From assembly GCF_003121985.1 (NCBI RefSeq), contig NZ_QEWP01000003.1, positions 372,001 through 436,000 on the forward strand: a DNA stretch of 64,000 bases. Reading direction: 5' to 3'. This DNA comes from Marinilabilia rubra (lineage in GTDB: Bacteria > Bacteroidota > Bacteroidia > Bacteroidales > Marinilabiliaceae). The position numbers and the translations under genes are program-made. Positions 8,637 to 17,723 of the stretch are shown here, one piece after another (position 1 is the stretch's first letter; each line of letters opens with the position of its first letter). The notes under the pieces were generated by a model, which was not told where the DNA came from, made no database searches, and saw nothing but the letters and a program-made list of their open reading frames with translations.

Positions 8637-11600
8637 TCACCCAATCATAGCATTTTCATTAACTTCTTTAATTACCCGGATGATGTGATCCTGTTCTTCA
8701 TCCTTTGGAAAGAGCTCAAAGAGACCATTATCGTCAGCATTTTTGAAGGAATAGGCCAGCTCGGGCAGCTCAAGGAAGCCGACCCGGGTAAAATGTTCGA
8801 CAATCATTTTTACAAACTGAAGTTGATCTGCGCTCAAATTACCTGAGTCCATAAACTCCGAGAAAGCTTTTTGAGTGGCTTCCTGATCCATGCCAATGAT
8901 GCTGCGAATAAATACTCCCAAGGGTTTGTTACCAAAAAAACGAATGTAGTCTTCCCTGGTACCAATATGAGAATCAATAAAAATGAGACGCTCCAGTTCG
9001 TCAAGTTCTTCGGGAGTAAGCGGGGTATTCTTTTTCAGTTTCTGAATGGTCAGGTGATCCTCATTTTCGCGAATATAGGTTTCCACCTTAAGTTTGTACG
9101 ACTCACTTTTGGTGTATCCAATGGGCCCGTCTTTTACCACTTTTACTTCGATTATTTCGTCGGCAAAATCGGTATTGTAGGTCAATGCTTCTTCTTTGGG
9201 GAGATATTTTAGAAGATCTCTCAGACTTTTTCGGATGGATTCGAGTTTATTGTAAGATTTTTCGGTCCAGAAATTGTCGTTCTGAATGGCCTCAATCATG
9301 GGGCGTTGCCGGGCTACATCATTAATGTTAAGCAACCTCATCAGTTGTTTGCCAATCCCTCTTACCGTATCTTCATATCTGTCCTGGGTCGGCTTCTCTT
9401 CAATTACGGCCAGTTGAAAGTTTTGCATGAGCAAATCGAAACGTTTGGCCATTTCGTCTTTTTCAGGAATGTAAACAAGGGGAGCAATATGATTGAAAAG
9501 CTCAAAGATGGCTTTGTCATCCAGATGATTCCAAATTTCCCGCTTGTTGTAGGTTTCTACATATTTAAGCTCCATACGAACCCTGAAGTTCTCTTTATTC
9601 AAACTTTCCACACGCTTGAAACACCAATCCAGAAGCTGCTCTCTTTGCTCCTGATGGTAATCGTCATGATAGGGCTCTTCCCGAAAAGCTTCAGCAATCA
9701 GAATGGTGGTTTTAAAAATTTTAATGGTAAGGGACTCAGATCGTCCAGGTTTCCTGCCATCGGGATTGAGTTTGAAAAAATTAAAATTACGACAGAGGTC
9801 AAAAACATTAAAAAATTTCTTGTCTTTGCCCGGCGCAAACAGGTCTTCACACAACCTGGTACCCCGCCCAAGCATCTGCCAAAACTTGGATTTACTGTAA
9901 ACCGGCTTAAATAGTACGAGGTTGACAATTTCGGGAACATCCACCCCTGTGTCGAGCATATCTACCGAAACTGCAATTTGGGGCTGCTTCTCTTTGATGG
10001 AAAAATCGTCCAGTAAATCCTGTGCATACTTCTCGTAATTATCAATGATGCGCAAAAATTTATTGCCGTATTCGGGGTACATCTTATTAAAACGCGCTTC
10101 AATAAATTCAGCATGCCGGTGACTATTGGCAAAAATGATGGTCTTTCCCAGCTTGTCTCCCCCCTCAACTTTCAGTCCATGGGTCATGAGGTAATCCAAA
10201 GCCTTATCGACAGTATCCTGATTGAATAACCAGTTGTTGATGGCACTGCTGTCTATCTCCTTGGGAAAGTACCCCGACTCATCCCGAAAGGTCTCTTCAT
10301 ACCGCTCTTTCTCCTCTTCACTTAAATCATCGTACTTAATGCCGCGGGTCATGAATCCCAGGTTCACTTCGAGGGGGACATGGGGTTTCAGATAATTTTC
10401 TTTAACCGCTTCGGCCAACTCGTAATCGAAAGTGGGAATGCCCGTTTCCTCTTCAAACAGTTCGTAGGTATCATGGTCGGCATCGTCCTTTGGTGTGGCC
10501 GTTAACCCCAGCATCAGGGCATCGAAATAGTGGAAGATGGCACCGTATTTCTGGTAAACCGACCGGTGGGCTTCATCGACAATGATAAGATCGAAATGTC
10601 CAACGGAATACAAGCGTTCGTCGCCCGACCGCACCCCGTCGATGCTGTTCATGATCGTGGGGTAAGTGGAAAAGACCAGGCGCGTATTGGGTTCTTCCTT
10701 CTCTTTGGTGAGATTAACGGACGACAAATGGGGCAAAAGTTTATTGAAATTCCGTTGGGCCTGTGTCACCAGAGCATTTCTGTCGGCCAGGAAGAGCACC
10801 CGTTCTATCCAACCGGATTTAAACAAAACATCTACAAAAGAGATGGCTGTACGTGTTTTACCGGTTCCGGTGGCCATTACCACCAGGGCTGCCCTGGAGC
10901 CGCCCCGGAGTCCGTCCGGGGTTTCTTTCACAAATTTGTCCAGCACACTGGCTATGGCCAGCTTTTGATAAGGCCGGTTGGTAATTTCATTGCTGATGGG
11001 TTGCTGTCGAGGATCAATCCTGTCCTTGCGGCGATGAACCAAAGCCTGAAGCTCATCCCGGGTATAAAAACCATGTACTTTGCGTGGCGGATAAAAACAG
11101 TCGTCCCACATTTCGGTATCAAACCCGTTGGTATAGTAAATAACGGGACGCTGACCAGTCATTTGCTCCAGACAATTGGCATACAGCTCGGCCTGCCGCT
11201 TGCCCTCGTTAATGTTTCGCGAAGCTTTCTTTGCCTCCACCACAGCTAAAGGCAGTCCGTTGTTGCCCCACAGAACATAATCGGCAAAACCTTTTCCGCT
11301 GGGATTTGCAGAAACGGGCATCCCCGTTACAGGATATTCCTTTGTATTAGTGGCATTGGGGTCCCATCCGGCTTCCTCGAGCATGGCATTGATGTACAAT
11401 TCCCGGGTTTGTTGCTCCGAATATTGTTCGGGAGGCAGTTCGATGGGCTGATTTCGCTCCTTTCGCTCCTGTATCTCTGAAAGCTGGTCTTTTAGTTTCT
11501 CAATTTCCGATTCAGCCTCGAGCCGTTTCCTCCGCTCGTCTGCAGCCACCTCAATTTGTTGCGACAGCTGTTCCTCCATCTGTTTGAGTTCCCGGAGGCT

Positions 11601-12038
11601 TTTCTCTTTGGCACCCACTTTGGGGATAACGCTTTCATCAAAATCACCAATTTCAGGAGGAGTTTCGCTGTACATTTTGGCGGTCCAGCTTAAAAACCGG
11701 AAAAGAAACCGAACCGTGGCCATGCTTACTTTCCGGTCTGTTTTCCCATTATGAACGGCGTTGTTTCCCTGTTTACGGATGTACTCTATATTGCTGAAAA
11801 CAGAAGGTGGAATAATTTCTCTGAAAGAAGGTTCGGCCATGCGGGCAGCCAGTTTGGTTTGGTAGGGTTGGTTGAGGTACTCTTCGTTTTCGTACAACCA
11901 GTTAACCGTGCTTTCCAGGCACAAACGCGCATAAAAAGCTGCCGTAACGGGTGCTGTAATGGCTGATTTTTCGGCTTCTATGGCCTGTTTCATAAGAGCA
12001 GGCCACTCGTCCCGGAGAAAGAGAAAGTTAGATGGCAT
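8637..12038 (-). CDS. hsdR: Type I restriction endonuclease subunit R
   Basis: This is the motor and nuclease subunit of a type I restriction-modification enzyme, 1133 aa. Domains in order: an N-terminal DUF4145-like helical domain (about 15-110), a charged coiled coil (about 140-195), the HSDR_N nuclease domain with DYVLWGNNGLPLAVVEAKK (about 253-271, PD-(D/E)xK type), then a superfamily 2 helicase with ATGTGKT (about 389), DEAH (about 487), LTATP (about 512) and QMLGRGTRL (about 740), and an EcoEI_R_C-type C-terminal domain. All motor and nuclease motifs appear intact. It is the last gene of an hsdM-hsdS-hsdR order on the minus strand but is separated from hsdS by 900 bp of tandem repeats, so it may have its own promoter. 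Confidence 0.97.
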   Translation of the reverse strand: MPSNFLFLRDEWPALMKQAIEAEKSAITAPVTAAFYARLCLESTVNWLYENEEYLNQPYQTKLAARMAEPSFREIIPPSVFSNIEYIRKQGNNAVHNGKTDRKVSMATVRFLFRFLSWTAKMYSETPPEIGDFDESVIPKVGAKEKSLRELKQMEEQLSQQIEVAADERRKRLEAESEIEKLKDQLSEIQERKERNQPIELPPEQYSEQQTRELYINAMLEEAGWDPNATNTKEYPVTGMPVSANPSGKGFADYVLWGNNGLPLAVVEAKKASRNINEGKRQAELYANCLEQMTGQRPVIYYTNGFDTEMWDDCFYPPRKVHGFYTRDELQALVHRRKDRIDPRQQPISNEITNRPYQKLAIASVLDKFVKETPDGLRGGSRAALVVMATGTGKTRTAISFVDVLFKSGWIERVLFLADRNALVTQAQRNFNKLLPHLSSVNLTKEKEEPNTRLVFSTYPTIMNSIDGVRSGDERLYSVGHFDLIIVDEAHRSVYQKYGAIFHYFDALMLGLTATPKDDADHDTYELFEEETGIPTFDYELAEAVKENYLKPHVPLEVNLGFMTRGIKYDDLSEEEKERYEETFRDESGYFPKEIDSSAINNWLFNQDTVDKALDYLMTHGLKVEGGDKLGKTIIFANSHRHAEFIEARFNKMYPEYGNKFLRIIDNYEKYAQDLLDDFSIKEKQPQIAVSVDMLDTGVDVPEIVNLVLFKPVYSKSKFWQMLGRGTRLCEDLFAPGKDKKFFNVFDLCRNFNFFKLNPDGRKPGRSESLTIKIFKTTILIAEAFREEPYHDDYHQEQREQLLDWCFKRVESLNKENFRVRMELKYVETYNKREIWNHLDDKAIFELFNHIAPLVYIPEKDEMAKRFDLLMQNFQLAVIEEKPTQDRYEDTVRGIGKQLMRLLNINDVARQRPMIEAIQNDNFWTEKSYNKLESIRKSLRDLLKYLPKEEALTYNTDFADEIIEVKVVKDGPIGYTKSESYKLKVETYIRENEDHLTIQKLKKNTPLTPEELDELERLIFIDSHIGTREDYIRFFGNKPLGVFIRSIIGMDQEATQKAFSEFMDSGNLSADQLQFVKMIVEHFTRVGFLELPELAYSFKNADDNGLFELFPKDEEQDHIIRVIKEVNENAMIG

Positions 12039-12298
12039 CTAAGGTGCTTTTGTTTAAATCGATTTTAGTTCAACAAAATAGTAATTTTTGTCGTTTTTGG
12101 TGGAATGATGGGACGTAAAAATAGTTTAAACGCAGAGATGCAAAGGCGCAGATGTTTTATTGGGAGAGGTTGTAACCAATTTGCCACAAGATATAGACAA
12201 TGGACAAACCATTGCATGCTCGTTTCCTTTGATTTATTTTTATATATTACGTTTCTGCCGCAGCTCCGCAGCTTTTCTTCTTTATTCATTAAATTCCT
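12039..12298. other. AT-rich spacer upstream of hsdR
   Basis: This holds the presumed hsdR promoter region and a fragment with ACGCAGAGATGCAAAGGCGCAG, a motif class that also occurs near 16025, 26800 and 34045. No gene is supported. Confidence 0.5.
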
Positions 12299-12828
12299 CT
12301 ACCGTTCCTTCGCCGCTCTGCGGCTATAAATTACTGATTATTTGCAACTAAAACCGCGGAGCGGTGTCTTGAGCGGTAAAACTACCACCGCGAAAACCCC
12401 GATAAACCGCAGAGCGGTGACGGAGTTGTAACTAAACCATGGTAATACGATTTAAGCAGGATCACGCTATATGAACTACCGTTCCCTGGCCGGTCTGCGG
12501 CTATAAATTACTGGTTATTGCCAACTAAAACCGCGGAGCGGTGTCTCGAGCGGTAAAACTACCACCGCGAAAACCCCGATAAACCGCAGAGCGGTGACAA
12601 AGTTGTAACTAAACCATGGTAATACGATTTAAGCAGGATCACGCTATATGAACTACCGTTCCCTGGCCGGTCTGCGGCTATAAATTACTGATTATTGGCA
12701 ACTAAAACCGCGGAGCGGTGTCTTGAGCGGTAAAACGACCAACGCGAAAACCCCGATAAACCGCGGAGCGGTGACAGAGTCGTAACTAAACCATAACAAT
12801 ACAATTTAAACGGGCATGACCAGTATTC
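12299..12828. repeat. Three tandem copies of a 177-bp repeat
   Basis: Units begin at about 12299, 12476 and 12653, each with CTACCGTTCC followed by a CTGCGGCTATAAATTACTG segment. Every unit contains the palindromes ACCGCGGAGCGGT and ACCGCAGAGCGGT (the third has ACCGCGGAGCGGT twice) and ends in GTAACTAAACCATGGTAATA. Units 1 and 2 are nearly identical; unit 3 diverges at its end. There is no CRISPR-like spacer structure. The array separates hsdS from hsdR. Confidence 0.9.
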
Positions 12829-12944
12829 GAAATAAAACTACGTTGCATAGTAGCTAAACCCCGGAGGACATTTTTCCACCAGACTCAACCTAATGAAACT
12901 TCTCGTCACAGCCCCTCTGCGTTTAGGCCACTTTTAACACCTCT

Positions 12945-14069
12945 CTACAACTCCCCCTTAAAAGCTTTTTGCACCAACGCATTAAAAAGATCTTCGTTTT
13001 CCTGCATGCTTTGTTTGAGCAATGTCTTTTGGGCTTCTATGTTTTGGACGATTTGGGCGAAGTGGTTTTGGAGATTTAACGGTGGTAGTGGTATAGAAAG
13101 ATTCTTCAATTTTTCTTTTGATATATTTGGCATTGAACCAGCACTTCCTGTAGCAAGCTTCTGGATTTTTCTTCTGAAATTCCTGTCATTAAAAAGAAAG
13201 GAAGTAAATATACCATTTAACAATAATGGCTGGTATTTTATTCTAAAAATAGTATCCGGAAGCAACAATTTAGGAGGGGTTTTAAAGACATAAGCACAAG
13301 CACCAACAAGCTCTCGGGTATTCTTTCTTGAAAACAAAAGGTCATTTGGTTTTACTTCAATATTTTCTTTGGGAGATAATGAGTCCGGTAATTTCTTGTT
13401 CTTATTATCTAAATAATTTCTTTCTGAAACCGCAGACAAAGTAAGTATTGCCCAAGTATTATTGCCTTTTCTGGGGCTACTTTCACATTTTGGACTCCAA
13501 CCACTTTCGATTCCATCAATGACCCCACCCAAGTTAACTTCTTCCCACCCCTTCGGATTGGTCACCGGATCGCCAAACATATCCAGGAAGGTAGCTTGTA
13601 ACAGCTCCTCGTAGGCAGCCAGTTGCTGCTTGCTTTTTTGGCGCAGGGCATCGGCTTTGTCTAATATGGTGGCAATGCGTTTTTGTTCGGGTAGTGGGGG
13701 GAGGGGGATTTGAACCCTGTCTAATCCCAGTTTTGTTATCTGTGGCTGTGCTGAACCAGAAATGCAATCTTTCAGACTGGTATTTTTCAGATAATAATAT
13801 AGATATTTAATATACACATCCTTACTGAGACTATCCAAGGCCATTGCATTGCCATTGATATAAGAATAAGGCTCTGAAATATTAACACTCCCGCATGAGG
13901 CACCTCTACAGGTTATCAACAAGGTTTCTTCTTTATGATTAAATTCAGAATACCATCCAATTTTTCCATTTGCGCCATAAACCGAATATCCTTTCTCGGT
14001 AAAATCTTTCATCGAAATAGTCTTCCATTGCTTTGGCCTGCAAATATCTGTCAAGCTAACTAATTTCAT
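12945..14069 (-). CDS. hsdS: Type I restriction-modification specificity subunit S
   Basis: This 374-aa subunit selects the DNA target for HsdM and HsdR. It has the two-half architecture of the family: TRD1 (about 1-125), a central conserved helix (IPLPPLPEQKRIATILDKAD, about 125-165), TRD2 starting after FGDPVTNPKGWEEV (about 175-320), and a distal conserved repeat (IPLPPLNLQNHFAQIVQNIE through the C-terminal FKGEL). Both halves appear intact. Its ATG overlaps the TGA of a 23-codon frame that resembles the end of HsdM, which suggests that this hsdS was recombined in together with a piece of another hsdM. No second hsdS cassette or recombinase lies nearby. Confidence 0.95.
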   Translation of the reverse strand: MKLVSLTDICRPKQWKTISMKDFTEKGYSVYGANGKIGWYSEFNHKEETLLITCRGASCGSVNISEPYSYINGNAMALDSLSKDVYIKYLYYYLKNTSLKDCISGSAQPQITKLGLDRVQIPLPPLPEQKRIATILDKADALRQKSKQQLAAYEELLQATFLDMFGDPVTNPKGWEEVNLGGVIDGIESGWSPKCESSPRKGNNTWAILTLSAVSERNYLDNKNKKLPDSLSPKENIEVKPNDLLFSRKNTRELVGACAYVFKTPPKLLLPDTIFRIKYQPLLLNGIFTSFLFNDRNFRRKIQKLATGSAGSMPNISKEKLKNLSIPLPPLNLQNHFAQIVQNIEAQKTLLKQSMQENEDLFNALVQKAFKGEL

Positions 14070-14137
14070 CCCAGCAACCCTCCCAATTCATTCATTAGCT
14101 CATTGCGTTCGCTCCCTTTGAAGTCTAAATATTTCAT
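14066..14137 (-). pseudogene. Duplicated 3' end of hsdM (23 codons)
   Basis: The frame starts MKYLDFKGSERNELMNELG and stops at a TGA overlapping the hsdS start (ATGA). Its SERNELMNEL matches the extreme C-terminus of the HsdM upstream (SERDDLMNEL), and the bases are similar too (both contain TTAATGAATGAATT or CTAATGAATGAATT). I read it as the remnant of another hsdM copy, possibly retained for translational coupling to hsdS. Confidence 0.65.
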
Positions 14138-14234
14138 AAACGCCCACAGAGGGCAAAACGGCATAATTCTCATTACAATATTAATTATTAGCAAACAAAT
14201 TCCTGATTATTTAATATCATATGCGAGCGAGTAA

Positions 14235-14266
14235 TGACCAATTTGTTGAGGTCAACAAATTGGTCA
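14235..14266. repeat. Perfect 15-bp inverted repeat at the hsdM stop codon
   Basis: TGACCAATTTGTTGA and TCAACAAATTGGTCA are separated by two bases (GG). The right end includes the TGA stop of hsdM. There is no T-run after it on the minus strand, so it is not a typical terminator. It could be an operator, an mRNA end stabiliser or a recombination scar. Confidence 0.85.
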
Positions 14267-15820
14267 ATCATTCAGCATTTTATCTAATTCATTCATTAAA
14301 TCATCCCTTTCGCTATCCATTTTTTTAATTCGCTCCATAATGTCACCGGGTGCATCGTACTGCACCTCTTCGTAAACAATCTCCTGGTAGGTATTAAACG
14401 AGAGGTTGTAGTTTTCTTTCCTTATTTCATCGGCCGGCACAAAAAAGTGCTGGGCGGTGCGATCAGCACCAAAGTCCTTTAGCTCATCGGGAGCTGAGTG
14501 GGTTATTTGGTGGAACTTTTCGATGATGTCGGGAATATTGTTCTCTTCATGTTTGTAGGCCCTCAGCGACGGTAACTCCGGTTCGTTTTCATCAGGCTTG
14601 CCCAGCATTTCGCGTTTGTCGTCGAGACTGTAGCCATCGGCTTTCATGTCGTAGAACCACACTTTGTCGGTACCGCCGGTTCCGGTTTTGGTAAAAATGA
14701 GAATGGCCGTGGCCACTCCCGTATAGGGTTTAAACACACCTGAGGGCATGGAAATGACCCCCTGCAACTGGTTTTCGTCGATCAGTTTCTGGCGAATGGC
14801 CTTGTGGCTTTTGGTGCTTCCAAACAACACACCGGCAGGCACAATAACGGCACAACGGCCACCCGGGCGCAACATACGCAGCATCAGGGCCAGGAACAGC
14901 AATTCCGTTTTGGCACTCTTGGCGGTTTTGCCCAGGTTTAGTGCTTTCTTGAGACTTAGCTCGATGCCATCGTAATCCACAGAGCCTGTAAAAGGCGGAT
15001 TGGCCATAATCAATGAGAACTTTTCGCTCACTTCATTGTCGCCCGAAAGGGCATCCTTGTATTGCAACTTAGGATTGTCAATGCCGTGCATTTGCAGGTT
15101 CATGGCACTGATGCCCACCATGGTGTTATCGCTCTCAAACCCGTTGAACATACCGTTGTTGAAATGCTCACGGAACTCCTTTTTGTAGAATTCATCGGGA
15201 TAATTGTCGCGCAAATACTCCACAACGCTTACCAGGAAGCCGGCGGTACCTGCTGCCGGGTCGCACACCCACTCATCGGTTTGCGGTTGCATCAGGTCAA
15301 CCATCATGCGTATGATGTGCTTGGGCGTACGAAACTGTCCGTTAATACCGGCAGAAGCCAGCTTGGACAACAAATATTCATATACATCCCCTTTGGTGTC
15401 ACGGTCCTCCAGTTTTATCTTGTCCAACAGTTGCACCACCCGGTCCAGTAACTTAGAGCTGTTGATGTCGAAATTGGCATACCGCATGGTATCGGCAAAC
15501 AGACCGCCTTTGCGACCGATGTTTTTGATAAAGTCGAACACACCGCCCTCTTTGCGAAAGAGGTGGTACATCTGATTGGGGTCCCTGGTCTTAAACACAT
15601 TCCAACGCAGTTCACGTTGATCCTCATTGTAAATGGGGTCCTGAACCGCCATACCCAGTTTATTGGCCTGCTTTTCTTTCAACTCCTGTTGACGATCCAG
15701 ACTGCGGATGAACAGCAAATAGGTAATTTGCTTAATGATACTCAACGGGTCGGTCATTCCGTTTTGCCAGAATTCCTTCCAAATCTTGTCAATGTCGTTG
15801 CGCTGTTGTCCTGTGAGCAT
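14264..15820 (-). CDS. hsdM: Type I restriction-modification methyltransferase subunit M
   Basis: This is the 518-aa N6-adenine DNA methyltransferase subunit, active with HsdS. The N-terminal HsdM_N helical domain (about 5-130) includes DPLSIIKQITYLLFIRSLD. The catalytic domain follows with QFRTPKHIIRMMVDLM, the SAM-binding motif DPAAGTAGF (187-195) and the catalytic NPPF (274-277), all intact. The C-terminal helix SERDDLMNELDKMLND is the part duplicated just before hsdS. It is the first gene of the restriction locus. A G-rich heptamer repeat lies about 105 bases upstream of its start. Confidence 0.97.
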   Translation of the reverse strand: MLTGQQRNDIDKIWKEFWQNGMTDPLSIIKQITYLLFIRSLDRQQELKEKQANKLGMAVQDPIYNEDQRELRWNVFKTRDPNQMYHLFRKEGGVFDFIKNIGRKGGLFADTMRYANFDINSSKLLDRVVQLLDKIKLEDRDTKGDVYEYLLSKLASAGINGQFRTPKHIIRMMVDLMQPQTDEWVCDPAAGTAGFLVSVVEYLRDNYPDEFYKKEFREHFNNGMFNGFESDNTMVGISAMNLQMHGIDNPKLQYKDALSGDNEVSEKFSLIMANPPFTGSVDYDGIELSLKKALNLGKTAKSAKTELLFLALMLRMLRPGGRCAVIVPAGVLFGSTKSHKAIRQKLIDENQLQGVISMPSGVFKPYTGVATAILIFTKTGTGGTDKVWFYDMKADGYSLDDKREMLGKPDENEPELPSLRAYKHEENNIPDIIEKFHQITHSAPDELKDFGADRTAQHFFVPADEIRKENYNLSFNTYQEIVYEEVQYDAPGDIMERIKKMDSERDDLMNELDKMLND

Positions 15821-15924
15821 TTATTTATGTGTTTGTTTTTTTCAATACAAAAGAAGCAGAGTGTACCTTTATTTCAGTCTGCAAAAATAATTTTTAAATT
15901 CACGACATCAATACATCGTAACCG

Positions 15925-15955
15925 TAGGGTTAGGGGTTAGGGGTTAGGGGTTCTG
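15925..15955 (+). repeat. Short G-rich heptamer repeat
   Basis: About four units of AGGGGTT/AGGGTT run in tandem, followed by CTGGGG. Four runs of three or four G with three-base spacers could form a G-quadruplex on the plus strand. It lies upstream of hsdM. Confidence 0.8.
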
Positions 15956-16094
15956 GGGTCGGAGCAAATCAAAAAGAACCATGCAAGCATCAAAAGCCGC
16001 AATTCCATAATAATAAAAACTTTGCGTCATAGTGCCTTTGCGTTTAGGCTATTTTCAACCGGCTATGGGGCATAAAACTACTCAAAAAACCACT

Positions 16095-16328
16095 ATGCCT
16101 AAGAATAAACTCGCAAGTTTCCGTTACCGGGTTATCAACAATTGCCTGCGTAATACCGGAAGAAAATGGAACCGGCAGGACCTGATCAATGAGATTTCGG
16201 ATCAGCATTCACCGCAGCCTGACAGCTGGAAAATTCTCCCAGATAAATACGGTTCGAATCTGAGGGCATATAATTACACCCCCGGGCATGCACTTCATGA
16301 TCACCATTGCTCTGAGCATTTTTGTTGA
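16095..16328 (+). pseudogene. N-terminal fragment of a WYL-domain regulator
   Basis: Residues from MPKNKLASFRYRVINN through RKWNRQDLINEISDQ resemble the start of Bacteroidota WYL-domain transcription factors (which typically run RYR-ID-CL-N---RKWT-EDLID). After about 40 residues the similarity stops and the frame continues into unrelated sequence ending at 16328. The normal protein is over 300 residues, so this is a truncated remnant. It is surrounded by dispersed repeats. Confidence 0.55.
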
Positions 16329-16581
16329 CATTATACTTCGTCATAACTTAAAAATTTAGGTTTAAAAATCATTTATCGGTACAATGTTAAAGGAAGTGGG
16401 TGCAATGTTTTTGCACTGGAAATAAAAAAGATGTTTTCCATCTGATATTCTCAAAAACACCGCTCCTAAAAAAATAAACCAACGCCCTTAATCATCTCAC
16501 CATTAGAACCTATGAACCATAAAAAGAGCAACCATTTTATTGACCTCTAAAGGCAGTAGATTACATAGACGTGTGAAATAT

Positions 16582-16665
16582 TCCGTACCTACGGCACTCA
16601 TTTATAGTTTCCAGGTTCGTTTCTACTACCAATATATCGTCCCTCCGGGACTTTTTGGTAAATAT
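16582..16665. repeat. Dispersed palindromic repeat R1, left-half copy
   Basis: It starts with TACCTACGGCACTCA and includes ATCGTCCCTCCGGGACTTT, then loses similarity. It is a truncated member of the R1 family. Confidence 0.7.
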
Positions 16666-16696
16666 ATTCGCATTGTTTTCCCCATATGAGATGATC

Positions 16697-16835
16697 AATG
16701 GCCACGCAACTTTTTGCTTCTTCGCATCTACCGATTCTAAACTGCCCTTACAGGGCGCAAACTCATTACCACCGCCAGATCCCAAGGCGTTGCCGTTGGG
16801 CTAAGATTATTTGGGCTTTCAGCCCGGCCCGAGTA
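16697..16835. repeat. Dispersed repeat R3, copy 1
   Basis: It contains AACTTTTTGCTTCTTCGCAT, a GCCCTTACAGGGC hairpin, then CCCAAGGCGTTGCCGTTGGG and GGGCTTTCAGCCC hairpins. The second copy is at about 17254-17380. Confidence 0.75.
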
Positions 16836-16864
16836 AACCATGCTCTTTGCCCCTGGCCTCCCCC

Positions 16865-16971
16865 CTGCGTTTCTCCGCGCTCCCTGTGGTTTTTTATCCT
16901 AAACCGGCAACGCCGGTTGTTTGGTTTTAACCACAGAGGACACAGGGGAACGCAGAGAGGGATTTTTTTAA
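16865..16971. repeat. Dispersed repeat R4, copy 1
   Basis: A central hairpin ACCGGCAACGCCGGT is flanked by inverted arms CTCCCTGTGGTTTT and TTAACCACAGAGGACACAG. The second copy lies near 18655-18755. Confidence 0.7.
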
Positions 16972-17007
16972 GGCTTGGTAGTGCTTTTTATGTGCGAAAA
17001 GTAATAT

Positions 17008-17200
17008 CGCGTACCTACGGCACTCACGATGTATTTTCCCGGACTTTCTACCGATATGTCGTCCCTCCGGGACTTTGGAGTTACGGGGTGTAATCTTACG
17101 GATTTAAAATAGCCCGAAAAAAAGGCCCGTCAGGGCTGAAATATTGGTAGAAAAGGTTGTGTAAAGAAGACCGTTAAGTCCCGTAGGGATGGCATTGCCA
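17008..17200. repeat. Dispersed palindromic repeat R1, copy 4
   Basis: This is a full-length copy, from GTACCTACGGCACTCACGAT to GTCCCGTAGGGATGGCA. It is almost identical to the copy at 18391-18577; the two flank the SGNH lipoprotein gene. Confidence 0.85.
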
Positions 17201-17227
17201 TGGTCAGGGCTGACTGGTTACATGTGA

Positions 17228-17495
17228 TTTTACATACGACACCTTCGGAGTCGTTTTTCAACTTTTTGCTTCTTCGCATCTACCAATTCTAAGCTGCCCA
17301 TGCAGGGCGCTAAAACCTCGAACCCGAAAAAATCCCAAGGCGTTGCCGTTGGGCTAAGATTAGTTGGGCTTTCAGCCCGCGTGCCTCCTGCTCTGCGCCC
17401 CTCTGTGCTCTCTGTGATTTCACATACGACACCTTCGGCGTCGTTTTTCAATTCCTGGGAGATGCTATAAACATAGGCGACCTTCGGCCTCCGTC
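17228..17495. repeat. Cluster of R2 and R3 repeats
   Basis: A partial R2 (ACGACACCTTCGGAGTCG, 17228-17260) is followed by the second R3 copy (17254-17380) and a full R2 copy (17424-17495, with GACCTTCGGCCTCCG). The rest of the 15821-17723 gap shows no other gene. Confidence 0.7.
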
Positions 17496-17723
17496 TCAAT
17501 GCTCTATGCCCCATGCCGCATGCTGTACCAACTAATGTGCTGATGAGATGATGAACTATTGAGCATTTACATTTAAATACCCTCTCACCCTACTACCCCC
17601 ACTGAATACTGACAACTGATCACTAAATTACTTTCTGCCACTATGCCCCTTCCTCTCTGCCCATGCCCCATTTTTTCCTAACTTTAGCTCCACAAAATTT
17701 CTCATTCACTAAAACAACCAACT

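Noticed and set aside
8179-8688. Long open frames over the minisatellite on both strands
   Set aside because: They exist because a 21-bp GC-rich unit preserves frame; the composition is extreme (Pro, Gly, Arg), and no start signal is convincing.
12299-12828. Tandem array considered as CRISPR
   Set aside because: Units are 177 bp, near-identical throughout, with no alternation of short repeats and unique spacers and no cas genes nearby.
12945-15820. Phase-variable hsdS inversion system
   Set aside because: No second hsdS cassette, no invertase and no inverted TRD repeats were found; only the hsdM-tail duplicate remains.
16240-16275. tRNA-like GGTTCGAATC motif
   Set aside because: No acceptor or anticodon stem can be built around it; it lies within the WYL fragment. 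No tRNA gene was found in the window.
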